64,000 nucleotides of DNA from Betaproteobacteria bacterium (GCA_013298695.1 JAAFIS010000011.1:62001-126000), one strand, 5' to 3'; numbered from the stretch's first letter, positions 16,942 through 24,650 are shown. Notes: generated by a model not told the origin, from the sequence alone. Program-made: numbers and translations.

Positions 16942-18231
16942 TTAGATCGATTTGCCGTCCGGCACATCTTTCTTCTTGTCGTTACCCGGAATGAACGGAC
17001 TCCACGGATTCGCGCGAACGGGGCCCGGAGTTTTCCAAACAATGTTGAACTGACCATCAGCCTTGATTTCGCCGATAAATACCGGCTTGTGCAGATGGTG
17101 ATTCTTCTCGTCCATCTTCGCCGTGAAGCCCGATGGCGCCTTGAACGTTTGACCGGCCATTGCGGCGATTACTTTATCGGTTTCGACAGACTTCGCCTTT
17201 TCAACCGCTTGTTTCCACATGTAGATGCCGATATAAGTCGCCTCCATCGGATCATTGGTAAGCGGCTTGTCTTTATGACCCGGCAGATTCTTCGCCTTCG
17301 CGTAGGCAGCCCACTTCTTCGTGAACTCATCATTTGAAGGATTCTTCAAGCTCATGAAGTAATTCCACGCGGCAAGGTGGCCAACGAGTGGTTTCGTGTC
17401 GACGCCGCGCAGCTCTTCTTCACCCACCGAGAATGCAACAACAGGAACGTCTTTTGCCTTCAAGCCTTGATTGCCAGCCTCTTTGTAAAACGGTACGTTC
17501 GAGTCGCCATTGATCGTTGAAATCACTGCGGTTTTTTTGCCTTCAGCAGAGAATTTCTTGATCTTTGCGATGATGGTTTGATAGTCGCTGTGTCCGAACG
17601 GCGTGTACTCTTCCATGATGTCTGCGTCGGCGATCCCTTTTGACTTAAGGAACGAGCGCAGAATCTTGTTCGTGGTGCGTGGATAAACGTAATCGGTGCC
17701 GAGTAGAACGAAGCGCTTTGCCGAACCGCCGTCTTTGCTCATTAAATATTCAACTGCAGGAATCGCTTGTTGATTCGGTGCGGCGCCCGTGTAGAACACG
17801 TTTTTCGAAAGTTCTTCGCCTTCATATTGCACGGGATAGAAAAGAAGACCGTTTAGCTCTTCATAGACTGGCAACACCGATTTGCGTGACACCGACGTCC
17901 AGCATCCGAACGTCACCGCAACTTTGTCTTTGCTGACCAGCTGCCGTGCTTTCTCTGCGAACAGCGGCCAGTTCGATGCCGGATCAACGACAACGGGCTC
18001 CAACTTGCGACCGAGCACGCCGCCCTTGGCGTTAATCTCTTCGATTGCCATCATGGCAACATCTTTAAGTACGGTCTCTGAAATTGCCATCGTGCCCGAT
18101 AGCGAATGCAGCACGCCGACTTTGATCGGCTCGCCTTGCGCAAATGCGAACGAAGGCAGTGAACCGCTGACAGCGGCAAGCGTTGCGACCGCAAGCGCTT
18201 TCATTGCGCCGCGACGTGTCGATTGGGTCAT
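16942..18231 (-). CDS. urtA: Urea ABC transporter substrate-binding protein UrtA
   Basis: 429 residues, periplasmic binding protein of the Peripla_BP_5/UrtA group. The signal peptide includes a twin Arg (STRRGAMKALAVATLAAV, cleavage near AFA-QGEP), so Tat export is possible. Mature landmarks are IKVGVLHSLSGTMAISE, NAKGGVLGRKLEPVVVDPASNWPLFAEKA, FGCWTSVSRKSVLPV and LLFYPVQYEGEE, all standard for UrtA. I chose the ATG at 18231, with GGGAG 8-12 bases upstream, over a start at 18285. A consensus sigma-54 promoter lies about 80 bases upstream, indicating nitrogen-limitation control. Confidence 0.96.
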   Translation of the reverse strand: MTQSTRRGAMKALAVATLAAVSGSLPSFAFAQGEPIKVGVLHSLSGTMAISETVLKDVAMMAIEEINAKGGVLGRKLEPVVVDPASNWPLFAEKARQLVSKDKVAVTFGCWTSVSRKSVLPVYEELNGLLFYPVQYEGEELSKNVFYTGAAPNQQAIPAVEYLMSKDGGSAKRFVLLGTDYVYPRTTNKILRSFLKSKGIADADIMEEYTPFGHSDYQTIIAKIKKFSAEGKKTAVISTINGDSNVPFYKEAGNQGLKAKDVPVVAFSVGEEELRGVDTKPLVGHLAAWNYFMSLKNPSNDEFTKKWAAYAKAKNLPGHKDKPLTNDPMEATYIGIYMWKQAVEKAKSVETDKVIAAMAGQTFKAPSGFTAKMDEKNHHLHKPVFIGEIKADGQFNIVWKTPGPVRANPWSPFIPGNDKKKDVPDGKSI

Positions 18232-18309
18232 CTGAGTAGCTCCCGAAAGTAATTGGTGACGTTGGATGTTTCGTTCTTTTCGCAAGCGATGCTCGCGCTT
18301 CTTGTTATC

Positions 18310-18324
18310 GCAAACCCTGTGCCA
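18310..18324 (-). promoter_or_regulatory. Sigma-54 promoter of urtA
   Basis: On the - strand the sequence is TGGCAC-AGGGT-TTGC, an exact match to the -24/-12 consensus (TGGCAC-N5-TTGC). Predicted transcription starts near 18298, giving a leader of about 67 bases to the urtA ATG. Sigma-54 promoters need an enhancer-binding activator. NtrC is the expected one for a urea transporter. The imperfect dyad at 18434-18461 (GTGCGCACCG / CGGTCCGTGC), about 110-125 bases upstream of -24, is a weak candidate binding site. Confidence 0.75.
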
Positions 18325-18460
18325 AGGGTGTCGATGCGCCTACGGATTCATCCGAGCTTTGCGCTCGAACCAAAAGAGGGCGCTTTCGAGCGGATGCGTG
18401 AAAGCGTCGCGTCATTTGCGTGCGAGACATCGCGTGCGCACCGAAAACGCTCGGTCCGTG

Positions 18461-18477
18461 CAGAGCGATACGCTCTG
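18461..18477. promoter_or_regulatory. Perfect inverted repeat in the urtA-ureD control region
   Basis: CAGAGCG-ATA-CGCTCTG, 7-bp arms, 3-base spacer, 60 bases before the ureD start. It could be an operator for the urease operon or a hairpin in its leader. No known consensus is matched. Confidence 0.4.
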
Positions 18478-18536
18478 TTTGGTCGCGGATCTCTACAATG
18501 GATTGAAGCCCACACCACCGCGACGGATAGTTTCGA

Positions 18537-19433
18537 TTGAACGCCCGCAACGACTCTGTAGACGACATTCCAGCTCGACCTTTATCGAGCCCGTGGCGAG
18601 CTAAATTAACGCTTGAGTTCACTAGCGCCACGGCACGAACGCAGATTTCTCGGCGCGAGCATGAGGGGCCATTGCGGGTATTAAAGCCGCTCTATCCAGA
18701 AGGCGAGTCGTGTTGTCATGCAGTGGTTGTCCATCCCCCAGGGGGCGTGGTCGGCGGCGACCGCTTGCAACTCAATGTGTCGGCGGGCGAATCGTCTCAC
18801 GCAGTAGTAACGACGCCCGGCGCACAAAAGTGGTATCGATCTATCGCGGGCGAATCACAATCGTGCACCGAGTTGCGTGTCGAGCAAAACGCGCGATTGG
18901 AATGGCTACCGCAGGAAACCATTGTGTTCGATGGTGCGCAGGCGCACCAAGCGCTGAAGATTTCGTTGCACAAAGATGCCCACTTCGTCGGCTGGGAAAT
19001 TGTGTGCTTCGGTCGCACAGCTAGCAACGAAAAATTCACCCTGGGAAGGTTTCGGCAAACTATCGAGATTTCGCGAGATGACCGTTTGCTATGGCTTGAA
19101 CGAAGTTTGATCGACGGGAGCGACCCGCTGCTGCAGTCTGGTCTAGGCTGGGGCGGTTTCGCGGTTGGCGCTACCGCGTGGATTGTTTTACCCAACCCTG
19201 GAACTGATCTCACGGGCGATGAAAATTCGAATTCGGTACTCGCACGAGTGCGCGAGATGATTGCTGGCGAATCTCACGCGGCAGCGTCAATGCCCAAGAA
19301 TGGGTTCATCGTGATTAAAGTTGTCGGGGTTTCAACTGAATCGGTACGCGAATTGCTGATTCGCGTCTGGTGCGAAGTAAGATTGAGTGTGACGGGCATC
19401 GACGCGCAATTGCCGCGCATTTGGAGCACTTAG
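18537..19433 (+). CDS. ureD: Urease accessory protein UreD
   Basis: 298 residues. UreD (UreH) is the scaffold that binds apo-urease and with UreF and UreG delivers nickel. Diagnostic blocks are GPLRVLKPLYPEGESCCHAVVVHPPGGVVGGDRLQLNV near residue 45 (shown split in the family as GPLRV, PLYPEG, HPPGG and GGD), TTPGAQKWYRS, LEWLPQETIVFDGA and GWEIVCFGR. A stop lies 3 codons upstream of the first possible start, a TTG at 18537, so that TTG is the likely start. The gene is first of the + strand urease operon, directly abutting ureA. Confidence 0.93.
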   Translation: MNARNDSVDDIPARPLSSPWRAKLTLEFTSATARTQISRREHEGPLRVLKPLYPEGESCCHAVVVHPPGGVVGGDRLQLNVSAGESSHAVVTTPGAQKWYRSIAGESQSCTELRVEQNARLEWLPQETIVFDGAQAHQALKISLHKDAHFVGWEIVCFGRTASNEKFTLGRFRQTIEISRDDRLLWLERSLIDGSDPLLQSGLGWGGFAVGATAWIVLPNPGTDLTGDENSNSVLARVREMIAGESHAAASMPKNGFIVIKVVGVSTESVRELLIRVWCEVRLSVTGIDAQLPRIWST

Positions 19434-19736
19434 ATGGATTTAAGTCCAAGAGAAAAAGATAAATTGCTGATATTTACTGCGGCGCTGGTAGCGGAGCGAC
19501 GTCGCGCGCGTGGTTTGAAACTCAATCACCCCGAAGCGATTGCATTCATCACCGCAGCAGTACTCGAAGGCGCGCGCGATGGCAGAACTGTTGCAGAACT
19601 TATGAGTTTCGGCACCACGATCTTGAAGCGCAGCGATGTGATGGAAGGGGTGCCGGAAATGATTCCCGATATTCAAGTGGAAGCCACGTTTCCGGATGGT
19701 ACGAAGCTCGTGACAGTGCATGCGCCGATTCAGTAA
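19434..19736 (+). CDS. ureA: Urease gamma subunit
   Basis: 100 residues, exact family length. [35 protein letters not shown] at the start, then [44 protein letters not shown] are the standard UreA blocks. It forms the smallest chain of the (UreABC)3 enzyme that hydrolyses urea to ammonia and carbamate in the cytoplasm. The start ATG follows the ureD TAG with no spacer bases, so translation is probably coupled. Confidence 0.97.
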   Translation: MDLSPREKDKLLIFTAALVAERRRARGLKLNHPEAIAFITAAVLEGARDGRTVAELMSFGTTILKRSDVMEGVPEMIPDIQVEATFPDGTKLVTVHAPIQ

Positions 19737-19756
19737 CAAGTTCTTTTGTGAGGTGA

Positions 19757-20176
19757 ATGGTGATTCCAGGTGAAGTGATTACGCAGGCGGGTGAAATTGA
19801 GCTCAACGTGGGGCGCTGTACGGAAACACTGGCCGTCGCCAATACCGGCGATCGCCCGATTCAAGTCGGCTCGCATTACCACTTTTTCGAAACCAATGGG
19901 GCACTTGCGTTCGCGCGCAACGCGGCCCGCGGTATGCGTTTGAACATTGCAGCGGGAACAGCCGTGCGGTTTGAACCTGGACAAACGCGCACAGTTCAAC
20001 TCGTCGCGCTCGCGGGCGCGCGCAAAGTGTTTGGGTTTCAAGGCAAAGTGATGGGATCGCTGGACGGCAAGGTCGCGGCGAAAGCAACTAAATCGCCCGC
20101 GACAAAACCAATGTCAAAAGTCGCGTCAAAATCCAAAGCGATGAAATCCGTCGCTAAGAAAGCAGCGAAAAAATGA
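19757..20176 (+). CDS. ureB: Urease beta subunit with a Lys/Ala-rich C-terminal tail
   Basis: 139 residues against about 100-105 for the family. Residues 1-105 are a normal Ure[54 protein letters not shown] and [18 protein letters not shown]. After about residue 107 comes a low-complexity tail of Lys, Ala, Ser and Thr ([16 protein letters not shown], then KKAAKK) like histone H1-type tails. Start choice: ATG at 19757 lies very close to the GAGGTG ribosome site; the in-frame GTG at 19760 would give the usual MIPGE start with better spacing. The stop overlaps ureC (ATGA). Confidence 0.93.
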   Translation: MVIPGEVITQAGEIELNVGRCTETLAVANTGDRPIQVGSHYHFFETNGALAFARNAARGMRLNIAAGTAVRFEPGQTRTVQLVALAGARKVFGFQGKVMGSLDGKVAAKATKSPATKPMSKVASKSKAMKSVAKKAAKK

Positions 20177-21981
20177 CGACGTTGAATCGCCGCGCGTATG
20201 CGGAAATGTTTGGACCAACGGTCGGTGATCGCGTGCGCTTGGCCGACACCGACCTCTTCATCGAAGTTGAGCATGACTTAACGACCTACGGTGAGGAGGT
20301 CAAATTCGGTGGTGGCAAAGTCATTCGCGACGGCATGGGGCAATCGCAATTACCCGCTGATAAAGTCGCTGACACCATCATCACTAACGCTCTGATTCTG
20401 GACGCAAAACTCGGCGTCCTCAAAGCCGACATCGGTTTGAAAAACGGTCGCGTGTGGAAAATCGGCAAAGGTGGAAATCCGGATATTCAGCCGAATGTCA
20501 CGGTGCCGATTGGCGGTGCAACGGAGGTGATCGCAGGCGAAGGCATGATTGTCACCGCGGGCGGCATCGATTGCCATATTCATTTCATTTGCCCGCAACA
20601 GATTGAGGAAGCGCTCGCAAGTGGTGTGACCACAATGATCGGTGGCGGCACGGGACCAGCCGCAGGAACGAGTGCAACGACGGTGACCCCCGGTCTTTTT
20701 CACATGCGCGAAATGCTGCGCGCAGCGGATGCATTCCCGATGAATTTGGGTTTTTTCGGCAAAGGCAATATCAGCCAACCGCAACCGATCGCCGAGCAAA
20801 TCGAAGCGGGCGCGATTGGTTTGAAGTTGCACGAAGATTGGGGCACCACGCCCGCAGCGATTGATAACTGTTTGAGCGTTGCCGACAAATACGATGTGCA
20901 GGTTGCGATTCATTCGGACACCTTGAACGAATCGGGCTTCGTTGAAAACACAGTCGCTGCGACGAAAGGCCGTACGCTGTGCGCGTTTCACACCGAGGGC
21001 GCAGGCGGTGGTCATGCGCCGGATATTTTGCGCGTGATTGGTTACGAAAACTTTTTGCCTTCGTCAACCAATCCTACGATGCCGTATACGAAAAATACGG
21101 TCGACGAGCATCTCGATATGTTGATGGTGTGTCATCACCTGGATGCGGGGATTGCCGAAGATCTCGCGTTCGCTGAGTCGCGTATTCGTCGCGAAACGAT
21201 TGCCGCAGAAGACATCTTGCACGATCTCGGCGCGATCTCGATGATGTCGTCCGATTCGCAAGCGATGGGGCGCGTGGGCGAGGTCATCACACGCACGTGG
21301 CAGACGGCGCACAAGATGAAAGTGCAACGGGGTTGGTTACCCCCTCTCCCCGCGGGAGAGGGTGCCCGCAGGGCGGGTGAGGGAGGCAATCCGAAACCCT
21401 CATCCGCGCTTTCAGCGCGACCTCTCCCACAGGGAGAGGCAACTCGAACCCACTCCCGCAACGACAATTTCCGCGCCCTGCGCTACATCGCGAAATACAC
21501 GATTAACCCTGCGATCGCACACGGCGTATCGCACGAAGTCGGTTCGTTGGAAGAGGGCAAATGGGCGGACATCGTGATTTGGCGACCCGCATTTTTCGGC
21601 GTGAAGCCCTCACTCATTTTGAAAGGCGGACAAATCGCCTGGGCGCTCATGGGTGATGCCAACGCATCAATCCCGACGCCGCAACCCGTTCACGGTCGCC
21701 CGATGTTTGGGGCATTCGGCGGCGCGCTACATTCTTCGTCGCTCACTTTCGTTTCGCAGGCGGCGATGAAACTCGGTGTTGCAAAAAAGTACGGCCTACA
21801 CAAGAACATCGTCGCGGTGAAAAACATTCGCAAAATTAAAAAACGACACATGATTCACAACCACTATTTGCCCAACATGGAAGTCGATCCTGAGACCTAC
21901 GAAGTGCGCGCAGACGGCGAGCGCTTGGTGTGCGAACCTGCGAGCGTGCTTCCGATGGCGCAACGGTATTTCCTTTTTTGA
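20173..21981 (+). CDS. ureC: Urease alpha (catalytic) subunit with an in-frame repeat insertion
   Basis: 602 residues versus about 567-572 typical. The nickel site is complete: H135 and H137 ([11 protein letters not shown]), the carbamylated K218 ([12 protein letters not shown]), H247 (AIHSDT), H273 ([13 protein letters not shown]) and D361 ([12 protein letters not shown]); the flap Cys/His are C320 and H321. Between KMKVQRG (about 387) and [24 protein letters not shown] (about 428) there is an insert rich in Pro, Gly, Arg and Ala that is encoded by a dispersed inverted repeat. Reading frame is kept, so the enzyme may still work if the insert is a surface loop. The gene overlaps ureB by 4 bases. 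Confidence 0.96.
   Translation: MTTLNRRAYAEMFGPTVGDRVRLADTDLFIEVEHDLTTYGEEVKFGGGKVIRDGMGQSQLPADKVADTIITNALILDAKLGVLKADIGLKNGRVWKIGKGGNPDIQPNVTVPIGGATEVIAGEGMIVTAGGIDCHIHFICPQQIEEALASGVTTMIGGGTGPAAGTSATTVTPGLFHMREMLRAADAFPMNLGFFGKGNISQPQPIAEQIEAGAIGLKLHEDWGTTPAAIDNCLSVADKYDVQVAIHSDTLNESGFVENTVAATKGRTLCAFHTEGAGGGHAPDILRVIGYENFLPSSTNPTMPYTKNTVDEHLDMLMVCHHLDAGIAEDLAFAESRIRRETIAAEDILHDLGAISMMSSDSQAMGRVGEVITRTWQTAHKMKVQRGWLPPLPAGEGARRAGEGGNPKPSSALSARPLPQGEATRTHSRNDNFRALRYIAKYTINPAIAHGVSHEVGSLEEGKWADIVIWRPAFFGVKPSLILKGGQIAWALMGDANASIPTPQPVHGRPMFGAFGGALHSSSLTFVSQAAMKLGVAKKYGLHKNIVAVKNIRKIKKRHMIHNHYLPNMEVDPETYEVRADGERLVCEPASVLPMAQRYFLF
21340..21439. repeat. Inverted-repeat element inserted in frame in ureC
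   Basis: Two hairpins bound the element: CCCTCTCCC-CGC-GGGAGAGGG at about 21342-21363 and CCTCTCC-CACAG-GGAGAGG at 21421-21439, with GGGTGAGGG and CCCTCATCC inside as further inverted parts. This is the layout of a repeat common between genes in many proteobacteria. Here it lies inside a conserved enzyme gene and adds about 35 codons without a stop. Confidence 0.8.
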
Positions 21982-22018
21982 GTTAACTCCGCCCCATGTT
22001 CTGCACTACTCAACAGTC

Positions 22019-22119
22019 TGTCATTCCCGCGAAGGCGGGAATCTATCGTTGCCTATGAGCTTCGTTTCTACAAGCAGTGAACTTACTCCTCCATCGATTC
22101 CCGCCTTGGCGGGAATGAC
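22019..22119. repeat. Inverted-repeat element between ureC and ureE
   Basis: TGTCATTCCCGCGAAGGCGG at the left (22019-22043) and GATTCCCGCCTTGGCGGGAA at the right (22096-22119) are inverted near-copies; each arm is itself a hairpin. The element fills most of the ureC-ureE gap and ends six bases before the ureE ATG, so it occupies the place where a ribosome site would be. This sequence type is a known dispersed repeat class in proteobacteria. Confidence 0.85.
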
Positions 22120-22125
22120 GGCACT

Positions 22126-22629
22126 ATGAAAACAGCAACCCACGTTATCGCCCAATCTACTAAGGCGATAGACTCAATACTACTCACTTTCGACCAGAGA
22201 GAAAAATCGCGTTTACGGGCGGAAACAACGGGCGGAATAGTGCTGGGGCTGATGCTAAAGATTGGTACGGTACTTTCTCATGGCGATAAGCTGCAAATTG
22301 ATGACGGCAGCGTGGTTGAAGTGATCGCCGCCGATGAAAAACTCCACGAGATTCGCGCGGTGAACGCAACGCAACTCGCACGCATCGCGTATCACGTCGG
22401 CAATCGCCACGTCCCGCTCCAAGTCAACGACGATCATTTACTGATGCTCCCCGATCATGTGCTGCGCGCGATGGTCGAAGGCTTAGGCGGCACGGTGACC
22501 GAAGTTACGCGACCGTTTCAACCTGAGAGCGGCGCTTACGGTCATTCGCACGTACATCATTCGCATGACGACGAAGGCCACGGCGGACGCATTCACGATG
22601 GCTTGAAGCCGAGTACACAGGATCGTTGA
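22126..22629 (+). CDS. ureE: Urease accessory protein UreE (nickel metallochaperone)
   Basis: 167 residues. The N-terminal peptide-binding domain includes LTFDQREKSRLRAETTGG and the C-terminal nickel-binding domain VGNRHVPLQVNDDHLLMLPDHVL, followed by a His-rich tail (HSHVHHSHDDEGHGGRIHD) that binds extra nickel. UreE passes nickel to UreG for urease activation. Residues 7-16 (VIAQSTKAID) replace the usual opening and are encoded by DNA that resembles the GCCCAAT palindrome. No clear ribosome site is seen because a repeat ends just before the ATG; an alternative start is not apparent. Confidence 0.93.
   Translation: MKTATHVIAQSTKAIDSILLTFDQREKSRLRAETTGGIVLGLMLKIGTVLSHGDKLQIDDGSVVEVIAADEKLHEIRAVNATQLARIAYHVGNRHVPLQVNDDHLLMLPDHVLRAMVEGLGGTVTEVTRPFQPESGAYGHSHVHHSHDDEGHGGRIHDGLKPSTQDR
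22147..22169. repeat. Degenerate GCCCAAT palindrome in the ureE start region
   Basis: ATCGCCCAATCT-ACTAAGGCGAT has ATCGCC/GGCGAT arms around 11 bases. It encodes IAQSTKAI, starting with the same IAQ as the copies in urtB (IAQYNWA) and ispF (IAQ-stop), in the same reading phase. Confidence 0.45.
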
Positions 22630-22679
22630 TGGTTCGATCCTTCGACAAACTCCGGACAAAGCGAGCTCACCATGAACGG
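22629..22679. repeat. Repeat-derived 5' end of ureF
   Basis: TGGTTCG...TTCGACAAACTC...GAGCTCACCATGAAC is an altered member of the family seen at 13088-13185 and 45248-45276 (TGGTTCGACAGGCTCACCA type). In this frame it gives the peptide SFDKLRT, a familiar mark of translated repeats of this kind. Confidence 0.65.
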
Positions 22680-23360
22680 ATACATGCAAAAGTGAATACA
22701 CGTCTGTTGCAACTCGCGTCGCCCGCGCTGCCCGTCGGCGCTTACAGTTATTCGCAAGGTTTGGAATGGGCGATTGAGTCAGGTGCAGTGAACTCGACCA
22801 CTCTGGCGTCTTCGTGGATTCGCGATCATTTGCAGCTGGTATTCGCGAAATTTGAAGCAGCGATTTACGTGGCTGCGTTTCGAGCATGGCAATCGAGCGA
22901 CGCGCAGGAAATTGATCGATTGAACGCTGAGTTCATTGCATCGCGTGAATCAAGTGAACCGCGCGCCGAGACGATCCAAGTCGGTTTTTCGTATGCGGCG
23001 TGGTGTCGTGAAGTTGCGACTTTGAGTGAATCTCAACGCGGGATGCTTGCGAGCATCGATTCGCCTTGTGCACCAATCGCTGCAAGCCTCGCCGCATGCG
23101 CCTGCGGATTGAGCGCTCGTGATGGTTTGACCGCTTATGTTTTCGGTTTTGCAGAAAACCAAGTAATGGTACTTGCCAAGGCCATGCCGCTCGGGCAAAT
23201 CGCTTCGCAAAAAATGCTTCTTGCATTGGGTGACGCTGTCGAATCCTGCGTGGAAACTGCGCTCGAGATGCGTGAAGAAAATTGGTCATCCGCTTCTCCG
23301 CTGCTAGCGATTGCGCAGATGAAACACGAAACACAATATTCAAGGTTGTTTCGATCGTGA
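22629..23360 (+). CDS. ureF: Urease accessory protein UreF
   Basis: 243 residues from the ATG at 22629, which overlaps the ureE stop (TGATG). The UreF core starts at NTRLLQLASPALPVGAYSYSQGLEWAIESG (split here: LLQLASPALPVGAYSYSQG, then LEWAIE), with WCREVATLSESQRGM and AFALGDAVE-like helices later. The first ~22 residues (VRSFDKLRTKRAHHERIHAK) are not UreF sequence; they are the translation of a dispersed repeat. A GTG at 22692 would remove them and give a normal UreF start. UreF is the GTPase-gating partner that assembles UreD and UreG on urease. Confidence 0.9.
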   Translation: MVRSFDKLRTKRAHHERIHAKVNTRLLQLASPALPVGAYSYSQGLEWAIESGAVNSTTLASSWIRDHLQLVFAKFEAAIYVAAFRAWQSSDAQEIDRLNAEFIASRESSEPRAETIQVGFSYAAWCREVATLSESQRGMLASIDSPCAPIAASLAACACGLSARDGLTAYVFGFAENQVMVLAKAMPLGQIASQKMLLALGDAVESCVETALEMREENWSSASPLLAIAQMKHETQYSRLFRS

Positions 23361-23764
23361 GACTGATCCGCGTCTTTCACATAACGTCTCTCTCGTTGTT
23401 GTTGTTTTACGGCGTGCTAGCCGTGCATCGTATTAATTTCGGCTCACTCGTTTTTTGGTCATTTTGGTTGGCTTACGCGGGTTTAGTCTTTGGTATGCAG
23501 GGTGAGCGCATCTGGTGCCTGCGCCTCTTGGTCTTGCCACCACTAATCGTTTTTCTTTCGACCGTTCCAAATGTGGTCTACAACATTTATGCTTTTCTAA
23601 TTGGCGATCCGCTGTACCAAGATTCACCAGCAACTATTCTCATCGTTGGTATTGTGGCGGTTTTCGTGACGCTTCCCTCCGGTTTGGTGTTAGCGGCATA
23701 CTGGCGCTACCGACAAGAAGTGTTTAAGGCTAGGACACTAAGCAATTCACCTACTACACAATAG
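23357..23764 (+). CDS. Unknown four-helix membrane protein in the urease operon
   Basis: 135 residues. Not recognised. The GTG at 23357 overlaps the ureF TGA (GTGA), so it is translated with the operon. Hydrophobic helices lie at about 8-25 (ITSLSLLLFYGVLAVH), 30-48 (LVFWSFWLAYAGLVFGM), 58-82 (RLLVLPPLIVFLSTVPNVVYNIY) and 94-116 (ATILIVGIVAVFVTLPSGLVLAA), followed by a polar tail. It is not UreI, HupE/UreJ or a Yut/UT urea channel by any motif I can see. Position between ureF and ureG suggests a link to nickel or urea handling, but that is inference only. Confidence 0.7.
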   Translation: MRLIRVFHITSLSLLLFYGVLAVHRINFGSLVFWSFWLAYAGLVFGMQGERIWCLRLLVLPPLIVFLSTVPNVVYNIYAFLIGDPLYQDSPATILIVGIVAVFVTLPSGLVLAAYWRYRQEVFKARTLSNSPTTQ

Positions 23765-23773
23765 ATTGAACCC

Positions 23774-24385
23774 ATGAACATACACGGCCCCTTACGCGTC
23801 GGCATCGGCGGCCCCGTCGGCTCCGGCAAAACTGCGCTCACGCTCGAACTCTGCCGTCGCTTCCGCGATTCGCACAACATTGCAGCGGTGACGAACGACA
23901 TCTACACGAAGGAAGACGCGCAGTTCTTGGTCGATCACGCCGCGCTGTCGGCGGAGCGCATTATCGGCGTTGAGACTGGCGGCTGTCCGCACACGGCCAT
24001 TCGAGAAGACGCTTCGATCAATCTTGAAGCCGTAGATCGTTTGAACAAGCGCTTTCCGGATCTCGACATGATTTTTGTTGAAAGCGGAGGCGACAATCTT
24101 GCGGCGACGTTTTCGCCAGAACTTTCGGATCTAACGCTCTACGTGATTGACGTTGCTGCAGGCGAAAAAATCCCGCGCAAAGGCGGCCCCGGCATCATGA
24201 AAAGCGACTTGCTCGTGATCAACAAAATCGATCTTGCGCCATACGTGGGCGCGTCACTTGAAGTGATGGATCGCGATGCGAAAAAAATGCGCGGCGCGAA
24301 GCCGTTCGTGTTTTCGAATTTGAAAGTTGGCAAAGGTGTTGATGAAATCGTTGCTTTCATCAAACATCAAGGCATGTTGAGTTGA
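23774..24385 (+). CDS. ureG: Urease accessory GTPase UreG
   Basis: 203 residues. The P-loop is [18 protein letters not shown], then [16 protein letters not shown], the nickel-binding CPH motif in [38 protein letters not shown], and [16 protein letters not shown] as the guanine specificity motif. UreG hydrolyses GTP to drive nickel transfer into the urease active site with UreD, UreF and UreE. All catalytic parts are intact and the length is normal. It follows the unknown membrane-protein gene by nine bases. Confidence 0.97.
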   Translation: MNIHGPLRVGIGGPVGSGKTALTLELCRRFRDSHNIAAVTNDIYTKEDAQFLVDHAALSAERIIGVETGGCPHTAIREDASINLEAVDRLNKRFPDLDMIFVESGGDNLAATFSPELSDLTLYVIDVAAGEKIPRKGGPGIMKSDLLVINKIDLAPYVGASLEVMDRDAKKMRGAKPFVFSNLKVGKGVDEIVAFIKHQGMLS

Positions 24386-24399
24386 AGTTAGGATCTTCT

Positions 24400-24612
24400 A
24401 TGAAATTTCACTTTTTTTATATGCGTTTCTGCACGTTTATTGGCGCGCTGTTTGCGTTAATCGGTAGCGCTCATGCGCATCCTGGCCATGAGCCGGAAGA
24501 CTTTGTTCACGCACTCGCGCATGAACTCGCGAGCCCCCGAGGTATTCTGGCAATCATCATTTTGATCGTCGCGGGTGCGCTTTGGTTGTACGGTCGTGGT
24601 ACAAAAAAATAG
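24400..24612 (+). CDS. Small exported His-containing membrane protein at the end of the urease operon
   Basis: 70 residues, unrecognised. A signal-like N-terminus (MRFCTFIGALFALIGSAHA) is followed by HPGHEPEDFVHALAHE, with four His in 15 residues, and a C-terminal membrane helix (GILAIIILIVAGALWLYG) ending RGTKK. The HPGH opening after the signal resembles that of HupE/UreJ nickel permeases, but the protein is far too short to be one. A periplasmic metal-binding or scavenging role is possible. I chose the ATG 14 bases after ureG; an in-frame TTG at 24382 overlaps the ureG stop. Confidence 0.65.
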   Translation: MKFHFFYMRFCTFIGALFALIGSAHAHPGHEPEDFVHALAHELASPRGILAIIILIVAGALWLYGRGTKK

Positions 24613-24631
24613 CGTAAACACTATGATGGAT

Positions 24632-24650
24632 CGCCCGTAAATACTGGGCG
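24632..24650. repeat. GCCCAAT-family palindrome after the urease operon
   Basis: CGCCC-GTAAATACT-GGGCG at the 3' end of the urease operon, 20 bases after the last stop. No T-run follows, so it is not a standard terminator. Confidence 0.55.

Larger units (their letters stand above)
18232..18536. other. Divergent control region between urtA and ureD
   Basis: This 305-base region separates the urt operon (-) and the urease operon (+). It contains the sigma-54 element at 18310-18324 for urtA, a perfect inverted repeat at 18461-18477 and a weak palindromic sequence at 18434-18461 that could be an enhancer site. TACAAT at 18494-18499 could be a -10 box for ureD, but no good -35 was found. Open frames here (for example + 18253-18540 and - 18305-18631) have no protein character and are rejected. 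Confidence 0.6.

Noticed and set aside
18434-18461. NtrC enhancer site
   Set aside because: Only about 7 of 10 positions of the dyad match between halves, so it is mentioned as a weak candidate but not called.
18253-18631. Open frames on both strands in the urtA-ureD gap
   Set aside because: Composition is not protein-like and the region holds a clear promoter; they would overlap the control sites.
20350-21015. 221-aa frame on the - strand opposite ureC
   Set aside because: Antisense to conserved ureC blocks; Arg/Cys-rich.
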